A DNA stretch of 64,000 nt from Flavobacterium magnum (GTDB lineage: Bacteria > Bacteroidota > Bacteroidia > Flavobacteriales > Flavobacteriaceae), in NCBI RefSeq assembly GCF_003055625.1, contig NZ_CP028811.1, forward strand, positions 868,001 to 932,000, given 5' to 3'. The stretch's first letter is position 1. Every line of letters begins with the position of its first letter. The position numbers and the translations under genes are program-made. Positions 63,513 to 64,000 of the stretch are shown here, in pieces. The notes beneath the pieces are model-generated. The model did no database searches. It saw only the letters and a list, made by a program, of their open reading frames with translations, and was not told the origin of the DNA.

Positions 63513-64000
63513 TGGATTCATCCAAACTTACCCCATTCCTTACCGTCAGGGACCATTCGGTTTCCGGCGAGGATTTCGAGCTCCTCAAGGATCAGGCGCT
63601 GGACATGCTTGTGACGTTTCCCAAACCTGAAGGCGCGTATCTCGCACGATATTATGAAAGTGAGGATTATATTTCACACACTGATGCCAAACGGTCTTTG
63701 TTTGAGAAGGCCTATCATATTGTGAAATCGCGGGCTTTGCGCAAAAAGGTGAAACTGATAAATTCGTTTGGTCCGAAAGGCATTATTCTGGATATCGGTG
63801 CGGGAACTGGCGACTTTCTAATCACGGCGAAAAACGAAGGATGGAACGTACTCGGTATCGAGCCCAATGCCAAAGCACGAGAAACCGCGTCAAAAAAAGG
63901 TGTTCCGTTTGCCGAAAACGATGATTCATTAAATGATAGCGCGTTTGATGTAATCAGCATGTGGCATGTGCTCGAACATGTCCCCGACGTAAAAAAGCAA
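63512..64000 (+). CDS. Class I SAM-dependent methyltransferase (partial, C-terminus off window)
   Basis: 163 codons are open to the window edge. Motif I GIILDIGAGTGDFL (about residue 91-104), an acidic residue at the end of strand 2 (GIEPNAKARE) and a motif near SMWHVLEHVPD are typical of class I methyltransferases. The N-terminal ~80 residues include a typical accessory region (ARYYESEDYISHTD). Substrate unknown. Its ATG overlaps the lipoprotein stop by one base (TGATG). Confidence 0.88.
   Translation, partial: MDSSKLTPFLTVRDHSVSGEDFELLKDQALDMLVTFPKPEGAYLARYYESEDYISHTDAKRSLFEKAYHIVKSRALRKKVKLINSFGPKGIILDIGAGTGDFLITAKNEGWNVLGIEPNAKARETASKKGVPFAENDDSLNDSAFDVISMWHVLEHVPDVKKQ

Overview
The window looks like about 64 kb of chromosome from a Flavobacterium-like member of the Bacteroidota (Flavobacteriaceae). 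The evidence is a SprE/PorW-type gliding and type IX secretion lipoprotein, many Bacteroidota-restricted families (DUF4175, DUF4254, DUF5687, DUF6341, DUF6427, DUF6909), lipoproteins with weak N-terminal signals, and repeated TANNTTTG -7 promoter boxes just upstream of start codons, which is the known F. johnsoniae-type promoter. I see no phage, insertion sequence or CRISPR array.

Layout. 1-13.3 kb: partial sprE; a PadR-controlled operon of two small membrane proteins, a DUF5687 permease, an ABC ATPase and a lipoprotein; a PaaE-like reductase; a GT9/DUF4254 pair; upp; and purD. 13.5-40.6 kb: a large surface-polysaccharide (O-antigen/capsule) region. Its left block (14.8-20.3 kb) has an initiating sugar-phosphate transferase, UDP-glucuronate decarboxylase, a polymerase/ligase and glycosyltransferases. 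A more A+T-rich middle block (20.8-32.3 kb) has a flippase, a second polymerase, a methyltransferase-like protein, a 2OG oxygenase, an RffA/RffC amino-sugar pair and a GtrB/GtrII glucosylation pair. The right block (32.3-40.6 kb) has rfbD, rfbC, rfbA, wzz, DUF6909, a carboxypeptidase-regulatory-domain protein, a GH3-family protein and an M23 peptidase. rfbB is not present although four enzymes here depend on its product. 40.7-45.4 kb: two tandem tatA/E genes, tex, an HTH membrane regulator, a CDF metal exporter and rpiB.

Between rpiB (leftward) and rnr (rightward) lies a 670-bp A+T-rich gap with several near-consensus DnaA boxes. Gene polarity switches here from mostly minus to mostly plus, so I propose it as a candidate chromosomal origin. 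To its right are rnr, a DUF2807 protein, a LysE-type exporter, tRNA-Cys, folB, glnS, a YtxH/holin-III/small-protein stress-type operon, an SPFH protein, a beta-barrel protein, gltX, a DUF4175 protein, ybeY, mnmG, a lipoprotein and a partial methyltransferase. Three near-perfect parS (ParB-binding) sites flank mnmG, 15-18 kb from the proposed origin, which supports an origin-proximal location.

The most notable points are the oriC/parS arrangement, the PadR operon with its palindromic operator, a poly-C frameshift in the first tatA, the polysaccharide locus with missing steps, and the nucleosidase-like DUF6909 protein inside that locus.
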